Below, one piece after another: positions 42,812-56,200 of a DNA stretch of 64,000 nt. Origin of the DNA: Posidonia oceanica. Lineage: Eukaryota > Streptophyta > Magnoliopsida > Alismatales > Posidoniaceae. Made by a program: the position numbers and the translations under genes. The notes beneath the pieces are model-generated. The model had not been told where the DNA came from and did not search any database. It was given only the letters and a program-made list of their open reading frames with translations. The stretch spans positions 13,968,001-14,032,000 of the forward strand of contig JAZBRS010000049.1 of NCBI GenBank assembly GCA_037176725.1, in the 5' to 3' direction. Each line of letters opens with the position of its first letter. The first letter of the stretch is position 1.

Positions 42812-44552
42812 AGAGGAGGCTGGCTGCTGGCGCGCTGGAGGTTTTGAATTCAACCGACGGCACTGCAGCAGAAGCGACGGGCGTCGGCGAGGCGACCGGC
42901 ATTCAATGCCTCCGGAAAATATGCTGAGATAGAGGAGAAGCGGCGAGCTGCTGTAGGTGACAGGATGGAAGCTTGAATTCAAAAATGAAGGAGGGAGGAC
43001 TATTGCTGGCCGCGGGAGAAAACCGGTGGAAAAATGTAGAGAAGTTGGGGAAGAAGAAGGGTGAAGCGGGCCGGGCTGCGGGCCGGAAAAAAAGAAAAAG
43101 AAAAATAAAGAAGAAGGAGAGAAACGGGCTGATGGGCCCAGCAAGGAAAAAGGAAAGAAAAATGAGAAGGAAGAAAGAAAGAGAGGGAAAATAGGAGAAA
43201 TAAAATAGGAAAAATAAAATAAAAATAATTAAAAATATCAAAGAGGTTGTGCTGTGAGTTAGGTGTTTAATTAGATTTTTTAATGACTGTTTTTAGGTTA
43301 ATTATTGTGGTTTAAAGGGGTTTTGGGCTTGATTAGGGTTTTAGGGTTTTATTTGTTTTTAATTCGTTTTCCCTTTTGATTAAGTGTTTGTTAAACCTTT
43401 TTAAATTGTTTTTATAATTGTGTTTTTCTTGTTAAGCATTTAGGATGTTAATTAGGATTTTTTAGGATTTATTTTTAGGTTAATTAGAGTGGGTTTTGGT
43501 CTTTTTAGTCTTAGTCTTTTAGGATTTTCTTTTCTTAAGTCTTTTGAATTGTGTTTTTTGACTTTTATTTGTTAATTTTTCTTGATGTTTTTTAATTAGG
43601 TTTCTCTTGTTTGGTTAAGTGTCTTTAAGTCTTTTTAATGTGTTTATCATTTTCTTTTTAATTAAGTTCTTAAATTGTTTTTCTTATGTTTGTTAAGTTA
43701 GGCCTTTTTCTTTTCATTAATTATTTATCCTAGGGTTCTTAATTGTTTCACTTCTTTTTAGAGTTTGTTTTTTTAATTCTTTTGATGGGGTTTTCACTTT
43801 TGGTTGGTTTTGATTTTATTTTAGTTTTTTCCTTGATTTTACAGTATTTTATTTTAGTTTGTTTTGCATTTTTTAGTTTGCATGCTTGATTTCCTATTTT
43901 AGCTTGATTTAGTTAGGTTCAAGTTTTTAATTGTTTGTTTAATGTTTTTTAATTATTTTTCTTAGAGTTCTAATTTGTTTCTCTTATGTTTTAGAGTTTT
44001 ACAGATTTTTAGGGGATTTTATGGATTTTAGCAAAGGAAAGAAAAAGGAAAGAAGAAGGAGGAAGAAAATGGGGAAAGGGAGAAATAAAAAGGAAAGAGA
44101 TGAGTTGGAGGGAAATGATTTTTTAAAATTCAGGGAAAATGTTAAAAATAAAGTAAAAATAGGAATAAGATAGAGAAGGGATAGAAACACAAAGGGGGCC
44201 CACAGGCAGGCAGGAAAAAGAGCAAGAGAGGGATGAAAAGAGAGACGATAATCAGGAGAGAGAGAGGAGAGAGAAAATGATAATCCCAGAGAGAGGAAAG
44301 GATAATTCAGGCAAATGAAGGTCTTAAAGGTCTTGAAATGGGGTGAAAATTGGGGAGTGGGTAGCCTAGGGTTTCTAGTGTTGGTTCTGAGGTTTTGGTT
44401 TGATTCTAAGAAGGTTTTCGAGGGGTTTCAAGGTGTAGAAAAAGGGTAGTTTTACCTAGGTTTTCTAGGGTTTTTGGGAATGGTCTAGGTTTGATCCAGC
44501 AATCACCAGAGGGTCCCAAATGGTCCAAGCCTGCCAAGATGGGGTGTCAACA

Positions 44553-44565
44553 GATGCCCCTCCCT
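44553..44565 (-). other. Polypurine tract of element D
   Basis: Sense strand AGGGAGGGGCATC directly before the LTR, identical to A. Confidence 0.75.
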
Positions 44566-45084
44566 GGGCAAGGTCAAGCGGAGCGAGGCCGCTGCTCAGG
44601 GTTGACGAGACACCCCATCTGACCGACGGGAGCAGCGGTTTGCTATGGGCGTGAGCTACTTATTCGGCGGATGCACCGAAAATCGTAGCCCGTTGCCGTA
44701 ATGCAAGATGCAGGGTGCAGTTGGATTAAGTGCAAAGTATGCAATGCAAGAGTTAGTACAGGAGTTAGTGTAGTTAGGATGCTAATGCAGTGCAGATGAT
44801 ACTGATGATGCTAAAGTAGTATGTAGTGCTAGCTGAGAAAGTACAGAGATGATGCAAGAGAAGTGCCGAAAAAGGAAAAGTGCGATGTGGCGCGAGGATC
44901 TGGCGGGAAGGCCAGACTTGCGCGACAAAGCAAGGAAAACAAGGTGCAGCTTGTCCCCGCCCGGGGAGCAAGCTAGCAGAAGAGAAAGGAGGGGTGCAAG
45001 GGGAGAGAGGCCAATTCTCCTATCGCAAAAGAAGAGAGGTGCATGACTTTGCCTTCCTAAGGCAAGGCTATGCCAAAAAGGTGA
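44566..45084. other. Element D non-coding stretch after the polypurine tract
   Basis: Counterpart of 4627-5169 in A, with the LTR-edge inverted repeat and the TTCGGCG/CACCGAA hairpin (44663-44680). No supported ORF. Confidence 0.5.
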
Positions 45085-45860
45085 TAAGGTGACGGGCTTA
45101 TCGTCCGGATAGTTTACGGTCCTATCAATCGGGAGTGATAGTTTAGGTTATCAGCCTGGAGCGATAGTTTAGGTTATCAGCCTGGAGCGATAGTTTAGGT
45201 TATCAGCCTAGAGCAGTTGTGAGTGATAGTTACTGGTTATCAGCCGTATAACATGGTTGTGTGGGATAGTTTACAGTCCTATCAACTGGCGGATAGTTTA
45301 CAGACCTATCAACTGAAAGCCACAAACCATGAGTGATAGTTACTGGGTATCAGCCGTATAACGCAAATGCCAGATAGTTTACAGTCCTATCAACTGGAGC
45401 GATAGTTTACAGACCTATCAACTAGCAGATAGTTTACAGACCTATCAACTGGCGGATAGTTTACAGACCTATCAACTGGAAATGGCATTTGCGAGGGACA
45501 GTTACTGGGTGTCAGCCGTATAACATGATTGCACGTGATAGTTTAGGATATCAGCCTAGCGATAGTTTACAGGCCTATCAACTGGAACGCGCAATGATGA
45601 GAGATAGTTACTGGATATCAGCCGTATAATGCAATTGCTGGTGATAGTTTAGGATATCAGCCTAACGATAGTTTACAGTCCTATCAACTGGCGGATAGTT
45701 TACAGACCTCTCAACTGGCGGATAGTTTACAGACCTATCAACTGGAAACCGCAATTGCAAGGGACAGTTACTGGATGTCAGCCATATAACACAATTGTGG
45801 GCCGACCATGGATCGGCCCAGATGATAGTTTAGGTTATCAGCCTGAGAGTGCTGTGATTG
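45085..45860. repeat. Covarying hairpin array of element D
   Basis: Same units as in A with fewer copies, plus GATA-GTTTAGGT-TATC-AGCCT units. The word pair GCAAATGCCA (45363-45372) with TGGCATTTGC (45483-45492) is perfect over 10 bp. Its A counterpart is GCAATGCC/GGCATTGC, which lacks one base on each arm. Confidence 0.85.
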
Positions 45861-46200
45861 TTGATTGATTGATTGCTTGATAAGAGGGGATGAGATCATG
45901 ATGAGATTGATTGCTTGATTGATAAGAGGGGATGAGATCATGATGAGATTGATTGCTTGTTTGATTGATAAGAGGGGATGAGATAATGATGAGATAAAGA
46001 GGGGGTGAGATAATGATGAGATCTAGTGCTAAAGAGGAGGTGAGATAATGATGAGAATGATTGCTAGAGAGGGGGTGAGATAATGATGAGATCTATTGCT
46101 AGAGAGGGGGTGAGATAATGATGAGATCTAGTGCTAAAGAGGGGGTGAGATAATGATGAGATCTATTGCTAGAGAGGGGGTGAGATAATGATGAGAATGA
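45861..46200. repeat. About 35-bp tandem array of element D
   Basis: About nine units built on GAGATAATGATGAGAT or GAGATCATGATGAGAT, related to the 36-bp array of A but with a different period and fewer copies. Confidence 0.75.
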
Positions 46201-47091
46201 TTGATTGATAAGATATCGGACTTATCGGCCGGCAAAGAGGGGATGAGTTAATGATGAGATGAATCATCCTATGACGCCAGGAATATCATAGGGGAAAGAG
46301 GGGGAGAATGATACCAAGGGGCGATCAAAAGATGCCCCTAGTGTCGGGATGACACCAGGGGTTGGCCAGCGCATCCTTGGCATCGAAAGCAGAGGGTGAA
46401 GACAAGATTGTCGTGCTTGCCAGACGAGTAGTTTGGGGTACCAGCCCGAAGGTGATGACAGGTTGACGGACCTATCGCCGAGTAGTTTGGGGTGCCAGCC
46501 CGCTGGGGACTCAGCTGGGGATGATCAGTTGAGGAGGATGACAGGTTGACGGACCTTTCGCCGAGCAGTTTGGGGTGCCAGCCCGCTGACGGTGACAGGT
46601 TAACGGACCTTTCGCCGAGCAGTTTGGGGTGCCAGCCCGCTGACGGTGACAGGTTAACAAACCTTTCGCCGAGCAGTTTGGGGTGCCAGCCCGCTGAGGA
46701 CTCAGCTGGGGATGATCAGCTGAGGAGAATGGCAGGTTGACGGACCTTTCGCCGAGCAGTTTGGGGTGCCATCCCACTGAGGATGATGATCCAGCTGGGG
46801 GCGACCAGTTGGGGACGCCGGATGGCGTAGCTTGACGACGCGGGTCCGCAGGTGTTCTGGACTCCGGATTGGGTGCTGGGGACTTTGCTGCGTTGTGATG
46901 GCTGCAAGTCTGGCCAGAGGGCCCGAGATGATGATGATAACGAATATGCAATGCATTGAACAGTCTTGAAGTGCAAGCAGATAGCAGAAACAGTTTTTCA
47001 TTGATAAAGCTTGATGAGTACAATGCCTGTGGCAGGCCAAAAGATGTACAGCATGACTTGAAAGAAGACCAAATGACAGTTGCACAAGGGC
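46201..47091. repeat. Element D hairpin-rich region and 3' untranslated stretch
   Basis: Contains GATAAG/CTTATC and GTGTC/GACAC hairpins, then (about 46440-46760) tandem copies of a unit of about 55 bp with CAGTTTGGGGTGCCAGCCCG and AGGT/ACCT. This is a shorter version of the 108-bp unit of A. From 46790 it is unique sequence leading to the gene. Confidence 0.65.
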
Positions 47092-48274
47092 CTAGTCAGT
47101 TCGGGCCTTCTTCGACTGCCTGGAGTCGGGGAATAGGGGGCCGCCTGGCGGGACTTCAGTGATAGGCCAAAGCTCTCGGACTTCAGCTTCATATTCAGGG
47201 GTGTGCAATGTCTGTCGATTGGACCCCATGCTGCATCAGACTAGCGAGCTTCTTGGTTGGGGCAGTCGTGCTAAGAGGGTATGTCTGCAGAAGCTTAGGG
47301 GCTGTGCTATCAACAAAGGCGCCCTGCTGGAAGCCAAACTGGCGCATAACCCTGATGGGATGGTATTCCACACCCGCCGTGAATCCTAGTAGCACAATCA
47401 GCTGCGTGTCACGTGCACTGAAAAAGACAGTGAATGGCTCGGCTATAGAGGGAACGATACGCCAGGTTACTGCATCGTCGGTCAGCGCTGATAGCCTCTC
47501 ATATTCTTCTTTGATGCTTTTGACTGTCTTGGCACGGCTGGTGCTGCAGTAGGCTTCGAAAGCATACACCTGGGGGCGCAGAAGGTTCACTTCTAAGTGT
47601 GCAGTTAACCAGACTTGTATAAGTGCCCCGCAGCCATGGAAGTGGCGGCAGCGATGTGAGATGCGGTCCAGCCCACGATAAGTCTCTGCCAGAACAACTG
47701 GTGCCAGGTCCATGTGCTGGGTTACCACAGCTAGTGCAATCTCTGCAACCTCGATGGCCACTGTCAGTCGGCCATGGGTAAAGATCAGCTCGCCCAGGAA
47801 GCGGATGACAAACCCTCGGAGCCACAGCTCATCCCCGAGTTCTGCACGCTTGTTCACGATATCACCGAAGTGCGCAAGGCGAAGCATAGGTTCAGGCCCA
47901 CTGGTGCAGATTAGTTTCTGTTGGCAGGTTCGAGTAGGGAGCCCAGTTAGCTGGCTCAGGACCTTGAGATATCCATCTCGCCTCATGAAAACAGGCGGCC
48001 CCATGATCTTTGAGAAGCCACAGATCCGACGCACCTCTTCCAGTGTAGGTGTCAGCTCAGTTTTGCCAAAGCGAAAGACATGGTGCGTCGGTTTCCAGAA
48101 TCTTGCGGCGGCACATAGAAGGTGACGGCTGACTTCCACATCAGCAGCCTTCAGCAGTTTAGTTGGGATCCCCCAGAGGCGCAGCTTCTCACAGTCTTCC
48201 TGAGTGAGCTTGCCGATCCATTCTCGCAGGGTTTCTGAGCAATGTGCTGGAGTTAACAGGGTAGGGAAGCCCAT
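47092..48274 (-). pseudogene. DUF7745-like gene of element D, frameshifted near the C-terminus
   Basis: Begins MGFPTLLTPAH at 48274 and stays open and closely similar to A and B for about 355 residues. Near 47205 a 20-nt deletion relative to A shifts the frame, giving an early stop at 47195 after TDIAHP. The original tail ending in a basic motif is still present to 47092. A 359-residue protein lacking the last 45 residues could still be made. Confidence 0.85.
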
Positions 48275-49715
48275 TGCGCAGATCGCAGAGGTACAGGCTG
48301 AGAGCTGCAGAACTTGAAGGTACCTGCTATCAATAAACAGTCAGATCTCGCAGGCATATAATCTTTGATAGAGAGCAGAATCTGAGGCTGATAAAGTAAT
48401 TCCATATGCATCAAAGCAGTCAATAACAGAACATAGCAGTTAAGCATAGATAAGCAAAGTGGATCTGCAGTAGTCTTGCGGATACCAAGGGCGAGGGCCA
48501 GCAGGAGATCTGAACCAGCGCGGCTTGAGCAGCGTCAATGCGCTCTGCTGGGGAGAAGTACTGTCTTAGGGTCGAAGCGAGTTGCAGAGCGGAATGATTG
48601 ATAGAAGAGGAATGATAGAAGAGGATGCATGTATGCATGATGCAGTGATTAATATGCTTATGAGGTGGTTAGTATGCTTAGATGGATGAGTATGCTTGGA
48701 TGCCCTCAGCATACGGAGTGCTTTGGTGCCTGCTGCAAAGGAAGGGAGTGGTCCCTGACTCACTGGGCCCTACCTAGGCTCTTGGCTTGCTGGTGGCGCT
48801 CCGGAACAGGTGTTGGCATTATACAAGTGGTGGTGTGGTGAGGACAGGCTGCTTGCCGAACTCTCAAGACCTACACCTATTCTTTCAGCTCTCTTTTTTT
48901 CTGATTGATTTCTCCCTCATAGGTATGCAGTCTTTCTCTGCCCCTAGCTAGGAGAAGGGTAAGTGTTTGCTCTTGAAGAGATGTGGTAGACCCTTTTAAA
49001 CGCGACATGCTGGGGATCCTCTAGTAGGGTATGGGGGATAATGGTGCTTGTATTTTCGGGCTGAAACTTGCCCTTTTTTTTTTTCTTTTTCTCTTTTTTT
49101 TTTGCTTTTTTTTTTGGTTTTTGTTCTATCTCTTTTCCTGCTTGTTTGATTTCTTTTTTTTTCTTTCTTCTTTTTTTTTTCAGGCTTTTGCTATCCCCAT
49201 TTTGGTGGCAAAAGAAGGGTGCTTGGATTGTAGTGGATTTAGGCTTTGGGTCTGCTGTGTGATGGGTAGAAGGAGCAGGGTTAGACTGCACACCCCTATC
49301 TCTAGGGCCGGCTTCTGTCTTCGTCTTCTGTTCCTTGGATGTGCCCGAACCTAGGTGTCTACTCTCACTTTTTTTCAGACTCACATCCTAACATCTTTTC
49401 TCCCTCAGAGGTGTATGTCCTTACGAGATTAGGCAATTCGCCTGTCCTGATTGGTGGTGGCTCCCTCACTAGCTAAGGCGTCTAAGTAGTGCCGGGTGAG
49501 GTAGGACAGACTCTTTCCAGAGCAGGCAAGCACTTCCGGTTTTCATCACCGGGCCAAAAATGTGATGCATGATTTGAGAGAATGACGATGATGATTTGGA
49601 AAAGAGAGAATGCAAGAGTAGGATAGATAGACGATGTAGGTAGGACGAGAATGCAAGATGTGAGAATGCAAGTGCGTAGGTGGGAGAAGAGCATCTGCAA
49701 CGGGGCCGCCTTCGG
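48275..49715 (-). other. Element D spacer between integrase and DUF7745-like gene
   Basis: Counterpart of 9574-11103: candidate splice acceptor near 48325, A-rich tract of the sense strand (49070-49185), Lys-rich ORF candidate, GATGATGAT stretch near 49585. Confidence 0.55.
48944..49384 (-). CDS. Candidate Lys-rich ORF, element D copy (146 aa)
   Basis: Carries GTSKEQKTKTEAGPRDRG, a long Lys/Glu block, then a tail with LLEDPQHV similar to that of A. Retention of frame on both sides of the A-rich tract in A and D is the main argument that it is translated. Confidence 0.3.
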   Translation of the reverse strand: MSLKKSESRHLGSGTSKEQKTKTEAGPRDRGVQSNPAPSTHHTADPKPKSTTIQAPFFCHQNGDSKSLKKKRRKKKKEIKQAGKEIEQKPKKKAKKKEKKKKKKGKFQPENTSTIIPHTLLEDPQHVAFKRVYHISSRANTYPSPS

Positions 49716-52700
49716 CTACTGATAGTACTTCTTGAGATAGCAGAGGTTGACGGGCTCAGACTGCTCGACCCGGTCCATATCCTCGAGAGTTGCAGCGCCT
49801 CCCGAGAAGATCTGCTTGACCACAAAGGGGCCACGCCAATTGGGTCGGAATTTCCCTCGACCATCAGGCAAATGGATGGCGCGCAAGACAAGGTCCCCTG
49901 GCTGGAAGTTTCTGGGCCGGACCTTCTTCAAGAATGCTCTGGCCATCCGCTTCTGGTAGCAGTGAGCGTTGTGTATAGCTTGCAGCCTGCGCTCATCAAT
50001 CAGGTTCAGTTGGACGCAGCGGTCTTCAACCCATTCTGCCTCTTCCAACTCAGCTTCTCGTAGGATCCGCAGAGAGGGGATCTCTACTTCAACAGGTAAC
50101 ACCGCCTCCATGCCGTACACTAGAGAGTACGGGGTGGCTCCCGTTGAGGTCCGGATTGATGTCCTGTACGCCCAGAGCACGTACGAGAGCTTGTCGTGCC
50201 AATCCTTATGGGCTTTTGCCATTTTCTTCAGGATTTTGACAATGTTCTTGTTTGCAGACTCCACTGCTCCATTCATCTGTGGCCGGTAGGGCGAGGATCG
50301 ATGATGCCGGATCTTGAGACTTTGCAGGTATTCCTTGATCCTTTTGGCAATGAAATTTGTGCCATTATCAGAGATGACTGAGTGCGGGACCCCATATCGG
50401 GCAACGATATTGTTCTTGATAAACTTTTCTGTTGCCACAGCAGTGACTGTCTTATAAGAAGCTGCTTCCACCCACTTGGTAAAGTAATCGATCGCTACCA
50501 GAATGTAACGATGACCATTTGAAGTAGCTGGGTGGATGGCACCGATGACATCGATCCCCCAGGTGGAGAAAGGCCATGGCGAAGACATGTTATGCAGCTG
50601 TTGCGGGGGGGCCTTGATGAAGTTACCATGAATTTGACAGTTATGGCATCTGCACACGAACCGGCAGCAGTCTGCTTCCATGGTCTACCAGAAATATCCT
50701 TGAAGCATGATTTTCTTGGCCAAGAGGACGCCGTTCATGTGCGGGCCACAGGTCCCCGCATGCACTTGAAGCATCAGCGTGTCAGCCTCCGATTTGTTCA
50801 GGCAGCGCAGTAGCATCTGATTATATGACCTTCTGTACAGCTGCCCAGCCCCCAACACATACTTTGACGCCAGACGCGCCAGAGTTCTCTTGTCTACTGC
50901 TGCGGTATCGGGAGGAAAACTGCCAGACTCCAGGAAAGATTTTATATCTAGATACCAGGGCGGTTCCTCTGCTGGATCCGCTTCTTCTATGATCATGCAG
51001 TATGCAGGCTGCTCAATGCGAGTAACGGATACATCCACTGCGCTGTCCTCAGGTATAGTGAGCCAGGATGCCAGGGTTGCTAGCGCGTTTGCGTATGCAT
51101 TCTTTGCTCTGTTCATGTATGTGAAGCAGATGCTCTCAAATTCTTCCATCAGCCTCAGCAGGTGTTCGTGATATGGCACAAGCTTGGGGTCTTTTGTCCT
51201 CCAGTCACCGTTCACTTGAGAGATTACTAGCATGGCATCACCGTGCACATGCAACTTTTACGCCCCATGCTCGAGGGCGACTTTCAATCCCAGGATGCAT
51301 GCTTCATATTCTGCTTCATTGTTTGTGTAAGTGAAAGTCAGCTTCCTCGCGAAAGGAGTCATCTGTCCCTGGGGCGTGGTCAGCACTGCGCCTATGCCTC
51401 GGCCCTTCTTGTTGACAGCGCCATCAAAGTAGAGCTGCCATTCCTCTTGCTTTTCAGGATTTTTCTTCTCAGAGCCCTCCATTGCGAAGAGGATGTCCTC
51501 GTCAGGGAACTGCGTCCGGAGGGGTTGGTATTCAGGCAGAGGAAGATCAGCGAGATGGTCTGCCATGGCCTGACCCTTCATGGATTTCTGTGTGACAAAG
51601 GTGATGTCGTACTGAGACAATAACACCTGCCACTTAGCACATCTGCCTACCATGGCCGGCTTTTGAAAGAGGAACTTGATAGGATCATGCCGGCATAAGA
51701 GCTGAACTGGGTATGCCATCATGTAGTGCCTTAGTTTCTGTGCAGCCCAGACAAGGGACAAACAGGTCTTCTCTAGTGTACTGTAACTGGCTTCGTACTC
51801 ATTAAATTTCTTGCTCAGGTAATAGATGGCGCGCTCTCTTCTACCAGATTCGTCATGTTGGCCCAAGACGGTGCCCATGGAATGCTGCGTGGTAGAAAGG
51901 TAGAGAAGCAAAGGTCTCCCTGGTGTAGGCGGGACCAGGACAGGAGGCTTGATCAACAGCTGCTTGATCTTGGCAAATGCAGCCTGACACTCCTCGCTCC
52001 AGTGAATCTGCGCATTCTTCTTCAGGAGCTTGAATATGGGTTTGCAAATGGGCATAAGCTGTGCAATGAAGCGGCTAATATACTGTAAACGCCCAAGCAG
52101 ACTTCTGACCTCCTTTTCAGTTCTGGGGGGTGGCATGTCCACGATGGCTTTTGCTTTCATCGGGTCCACCTCAATCCCCCTTTGGCTAACAATGTAGCCG
52201 AGCAGCTTGCCAGAAGACACCCCGAATACGCACTTCTTGGGATTCAGGCGCAATTTGTATTTCCGTAGACGGTCAAAGAGCTTTTTTAGACAGGCAAGGT
52301 GGTCTTCAGGCTCTCTGGTTTTGGCAATCATGTCGTCTATGTAGACCTCTACTTCTTGGTGCATGAGGTCGTGGAACAGCGCAGTCATGGCCCTCTGATA
52401 GGTCGCACCAGCATTCTTCAGACCGAACGGCATGACTTGGTAGCAGAAGACTCCCCAAGGGGTAATGAATGAAGTCTTTTCCATGTCTTCTTCTGCCATT
52501 TTGATTTGGTTGTATCCCGAAAAGCCATCCATGAAGGAGAGCATCTTATGGCCTGCTGTATTGTCGACTAGGACGTCAATGTGAGGCAGGGGGAAGTCGT
52601 CCTTGGGACTCGCCTTGTTCAGGTCCCTGTAGTCGATGCAGATCCGGATTCAGCCATCTTTCTTGGGCACAGGTACAATGTTTGCCAGCCATTCAGGATA

Positions 52701-53215
52701 AAGAACGACCTTCAGAAAGTTGACTCTGAGCTACTTCATTATCTCTTCTTTGATCATGAGCAGCCACTGTGGTCGCCATCTTCTTAGTTTCTGCTTCACT
52801 GGCTTGGCATCTGGGTTTAAGGGCAGATTGTGCACCACTATCTCTATGTCAAGGCCGACCATATCTTCATAACTCCAGGCGAAGACATCCGCATATTCTT
52901 TCAGGAATGCGATGAACTCTGCTCGAGCCTGAGTGGACAGCTGGGCACTGATACGAACTTCTCTGACTTCCTCAGCTGTGCCGATGTTGACAACCTCAGT
53001 TTCTTCTTCAACATGGAGGTTGGGGCCTTCTGGGTCGTCGTCGTAGGGCCGGAACTCGGGCAATGATTCATCAGTCTCATCCATGCCCGTATCATCCTCC
53101 TCTCCATAAGCAATAAGTTCCAAGAGGATCTCTTTCTCAAAAGAAGGGCTTGTGATGTCGAAAGAGTGTATATGTTCCGCTGCTTGGCCCTGGTGACGCT
53201 TTAGGATGGTCACGC
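49716..53215 (-). pseudogene. pol: Element D RT-RNase H-aRNase H-integrase
   Basis: A single frame without frameshifts, broken by stops at 52731, 52650, 51258 and 50685. RT has YIDDM near 52334-52345. The native RNase H again lacks the first catalytic Asp (LYLSTTQHSMG). In the second RNase H the last catalytic Asp is Asn (YANALA where B has YADALA). The integrase part (49716-50681) is fully open with WGIDVIG, ISDNGTNF and MNGAVESANKN, so the catalytic triad is intact there. The 5' side of this frame was split by a solo LTR at 53215 and continues at 59016. Confidence 0.9.
53211..53215. repeat. Target site duplication CACGC (left)
   Basis: CACGC precedes the solo LTR and is repeated exactly at 59016-59020. 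Removing the LTR and one copy restores the element D frame as seen in B. Confidence 0.95.
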
Positions 53216-56200
53216 TGTTGACACCCCATCTTGGCAGGCTTGGACCACTTGGAGCCCTCCTGGTGATTGCTGGACTCAAACCCAAACCAAACCAAACCCT
53301 AACCCTCCTCTTTATCCTTCAGAACTAGCGAACTTGACCTAAGCCTTTACCCCTCTTCCCAAGCTCAAAACCTAGCCCAAATCCATAGGAAAACCCACCA
53401 ACATCCACTTAGCAAACCTACCCAAGAACCTAGAAGTTTTCAAACCTAGACCATTCCCAAAAACCCTAGAAAACCTAGGTAAAACTCCCCTTTTTCTACA
53501 CCTTAAAACCCTTCCAAAACCTTCTTAGAATCAAACCAAAACCTCAGAACGAACACTAGAAATCCTAGGCTGCACACTCCCCAATTTTCACCCCATTCCG
53601 AAACCTTTAAGCCTTCCTTATACCTAAATTATCCTTTTCTCTCTCCTAGATTATCCTTTTCTCTCTCCTCTCTCTCTCCTGATTATCCTCCCCCTTTTTT
53701 CATCCTCTTCTCTCTCTTTTTCTTGCCTGGCTGTGGGCCCCCTTTGTGCTTCTATCTCTTCTCTATCTTATTTCTATTTTTACCTTATTTTTAGCATTTT
53801 CCCTGACTTTTAAAAAATTGTTTTCCCCCAACTCATCTCTTTCCCCTTTACTCCTCCTTTTCCCCTTTTCTTCTTCCTTCTCTTTTCCTTTTTCCTTCTT
53901 TTGCTAAAATCCATAAAAAACCCTTAAAAATCTCTAAAAACTCTAAAACAAAAGGGAAACAAACCAGAACCCTAAGAAAAATAATTAAAAATACTAAACA
54001 AACAATTAAAAACCTAAACCCAACTAAAATTAGCTAAAATGGAAAATCAAGGATGCAAGCTAAAAAATACAAAATAACCAAAAGAAAATGCTGTAAAATC
54101 AAGGAAAAAACTAAAATATAATCAAAACCAACCAAAAGTGAAAACCCTATCAAAATAATCTAAGAACAAACCCTAAGAAGAAGTAAAACATTTAAAAACA
54201 CTAAGACCAATAATTAATGGAAAAAGCTTGACTTAACAAAAACAACTTAAGAACTTAATTAAAAAGAAAATGAGAAGCAAATTAAAAAGATTTAAAAACA
54301 CTTAATCTATCAAGAAGAAACTTGACTAAAAAAAAAAACATCAAGGAAACTTAACAAATAAAAACTCAAAAGTGTAATTCAAAAAAAAAGAGACTTAAGA
54401 AGAATCCTAAAAAGACTAAAATCAAAAACCCAAAACTCACTCTAATTAATCTAAAAATAAATCTTAAAAAATCCCCACTAAAATCCCAAATACTTAACAA
54501 GAAAAACACAATGGAAAAATAATTTAAAAGGCTTAACAAACACTTAATCAAAATGGAAAACAAATTAAAAACAAAGAAAACCCTTAAAACCCTAATCAAA
54601 CCCAAAACCCCTCTAAAATCAGAATTAATCAACTAAAAACAGTCACTAAAAATTTAATCAAGATCCTAACTCACAACACAATCATTCTAATATTTTTATT
54701 TATTTTTATTTTATTGTTACTTAATTTATTTCTCCTCTTTTTCTCCCTTTCTTCCTATTCTCTTCCTCTTTTTTTGCTGGGCCCAATCCAGCCCGTCCAC
54801 CCCTTCCTCCTTTCTTTTTTCTTCTTTCTTTTTATTTTTTTCCTCCGGCTTGTGGCCCGGCCCGCCTTCTTCCTCCTTCTTCTTCCTTCTTCTTCCTCAG
54901 CTTCTTCCTTCTCCTCCCGCGAAGCTGCACAGGACTCCCTCCCCGTTTTTAAATTTAACTTCTTCCCTCTCCGTCCAATCCGGCACCAGTTCGCCTCGGC
55001 CTCCTCTCCTCTCAGCACCTTTTCCGGGAGGCTTTAACTGCCTGTCGTCTCGCCGGCTGCATGTCTCCCTCAGCAGCAGTGGATTGCGCCGGTGGAATTT
55101 GAATTCCAGAGCACGCGAGCAAGCCGGAGAGCAGCAGATAAAAGCCTCGTTCAGCACCTCCTTCAATGCCCCTTTTGTCATCCGAGAGAGAGAGCTGAGA
55201 AATCCAGAGAATTCCCAAGCAAATCTCCTTCTTCTCCCTCTGATTTTCAGCAACACTTCCCTTTCTTTTTCTCCCTGAAACCAAGCCCGTTCCAGCATCC
55301 AACTCTCTTCCATTTCATCCCCCAAATTCACCCAACACACCAGCATTCCTCCTCCATCATTTCCCAGCCTTTCCTTCCCTGTAAACACTCCAGTTCACCC
55401 GAACTTCCATCACTGAAACCAACTGCAATCCAACACCACCTCTCCTGAAAATTGCCTTCACCACAGACCTCCAATCCTTTCCGAATCTTCCCAAGATACT
55501 CGCCTGAACTCCACCTCCCCAAGGCACCCGACCTTCAGCCTAGCAACCCACCACCGCACCTACACGCCACCACAAACAGTTGCCTCCCTCTCTGACCAGA
55601 AAACCCACCAGCTTGCAATCTCCACCCACAGCCTCCCAAAACCCAATTCGACCGCCCAGAACCCTTCAACAGACCTCCAGCAATCTTCCAGAAGCCCCCG
55701 TCCGGCCTGAGGAGCAGCGGACAGTCCCCCCGACCTCCGGCTGCCTCTGTGAACCCACGATCAGCCGGATCTTCCTCCGGTCTTCGCAGCAGCCGTCCAA
55801 CCATCTAGGAAGCTCCGGAGGGTCGCTCTGAGGCGATCCCAATCCTCGCGAGCAGCAGACAGCGCCCACAACGACCGGACGAGCTCCACCGGCGACCTCT
55901 GAAACCACCTGCGTCGGGAGGACATCCCAGCCACGGAAACAGGTATATTCTTACTCCCTTAGCATCGTATTCTTCCCCTCTTGCTTTTCCCCCCTTTAGA
56001 GTAGGCTTTCCTTCGCTCCTGGGCCGGATCCGCTCCGGCCAGAGTTGTCTTCTCCGGCGAGACTCTCCGCGCGTTCCCCCGCTCCGGTCAGCAAAACGGC
56101 CTTCCAGCAGCACCCTCCGGTCCGCACGAGCCTCAGGAGCACGCTCCGGTCTTCAGATCACCGCGTCGTCGCGCCGATCGCCCGGAATGTTCTTCTGAAG

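Larger units (their letters stand above)
38556..44552 (-). repeat. Element D 3' LTR (complete, 5997 bp)
   Basis: Starts TGTTGACACC at 44552 and ends ATTACTACA at 38556 on the minus strand. It has the same landmarks as the A LTR: TATA-like box at 42800-42811, ATGCAA-rich array (about 40430-41400) and GGTGCCTAACACC at 38882-38894. It lacks roughly 190 bp of U3 present in A near 4380-4550 and has a larger 60-bp array. Confidence 0.93.

Noticed and set aside
52731..53285. Apparent pol start inside the solo LTR
   Set aside because: The first residues are coded by the LTR tip; the true frame continues at 59016 after removal of the LTR.
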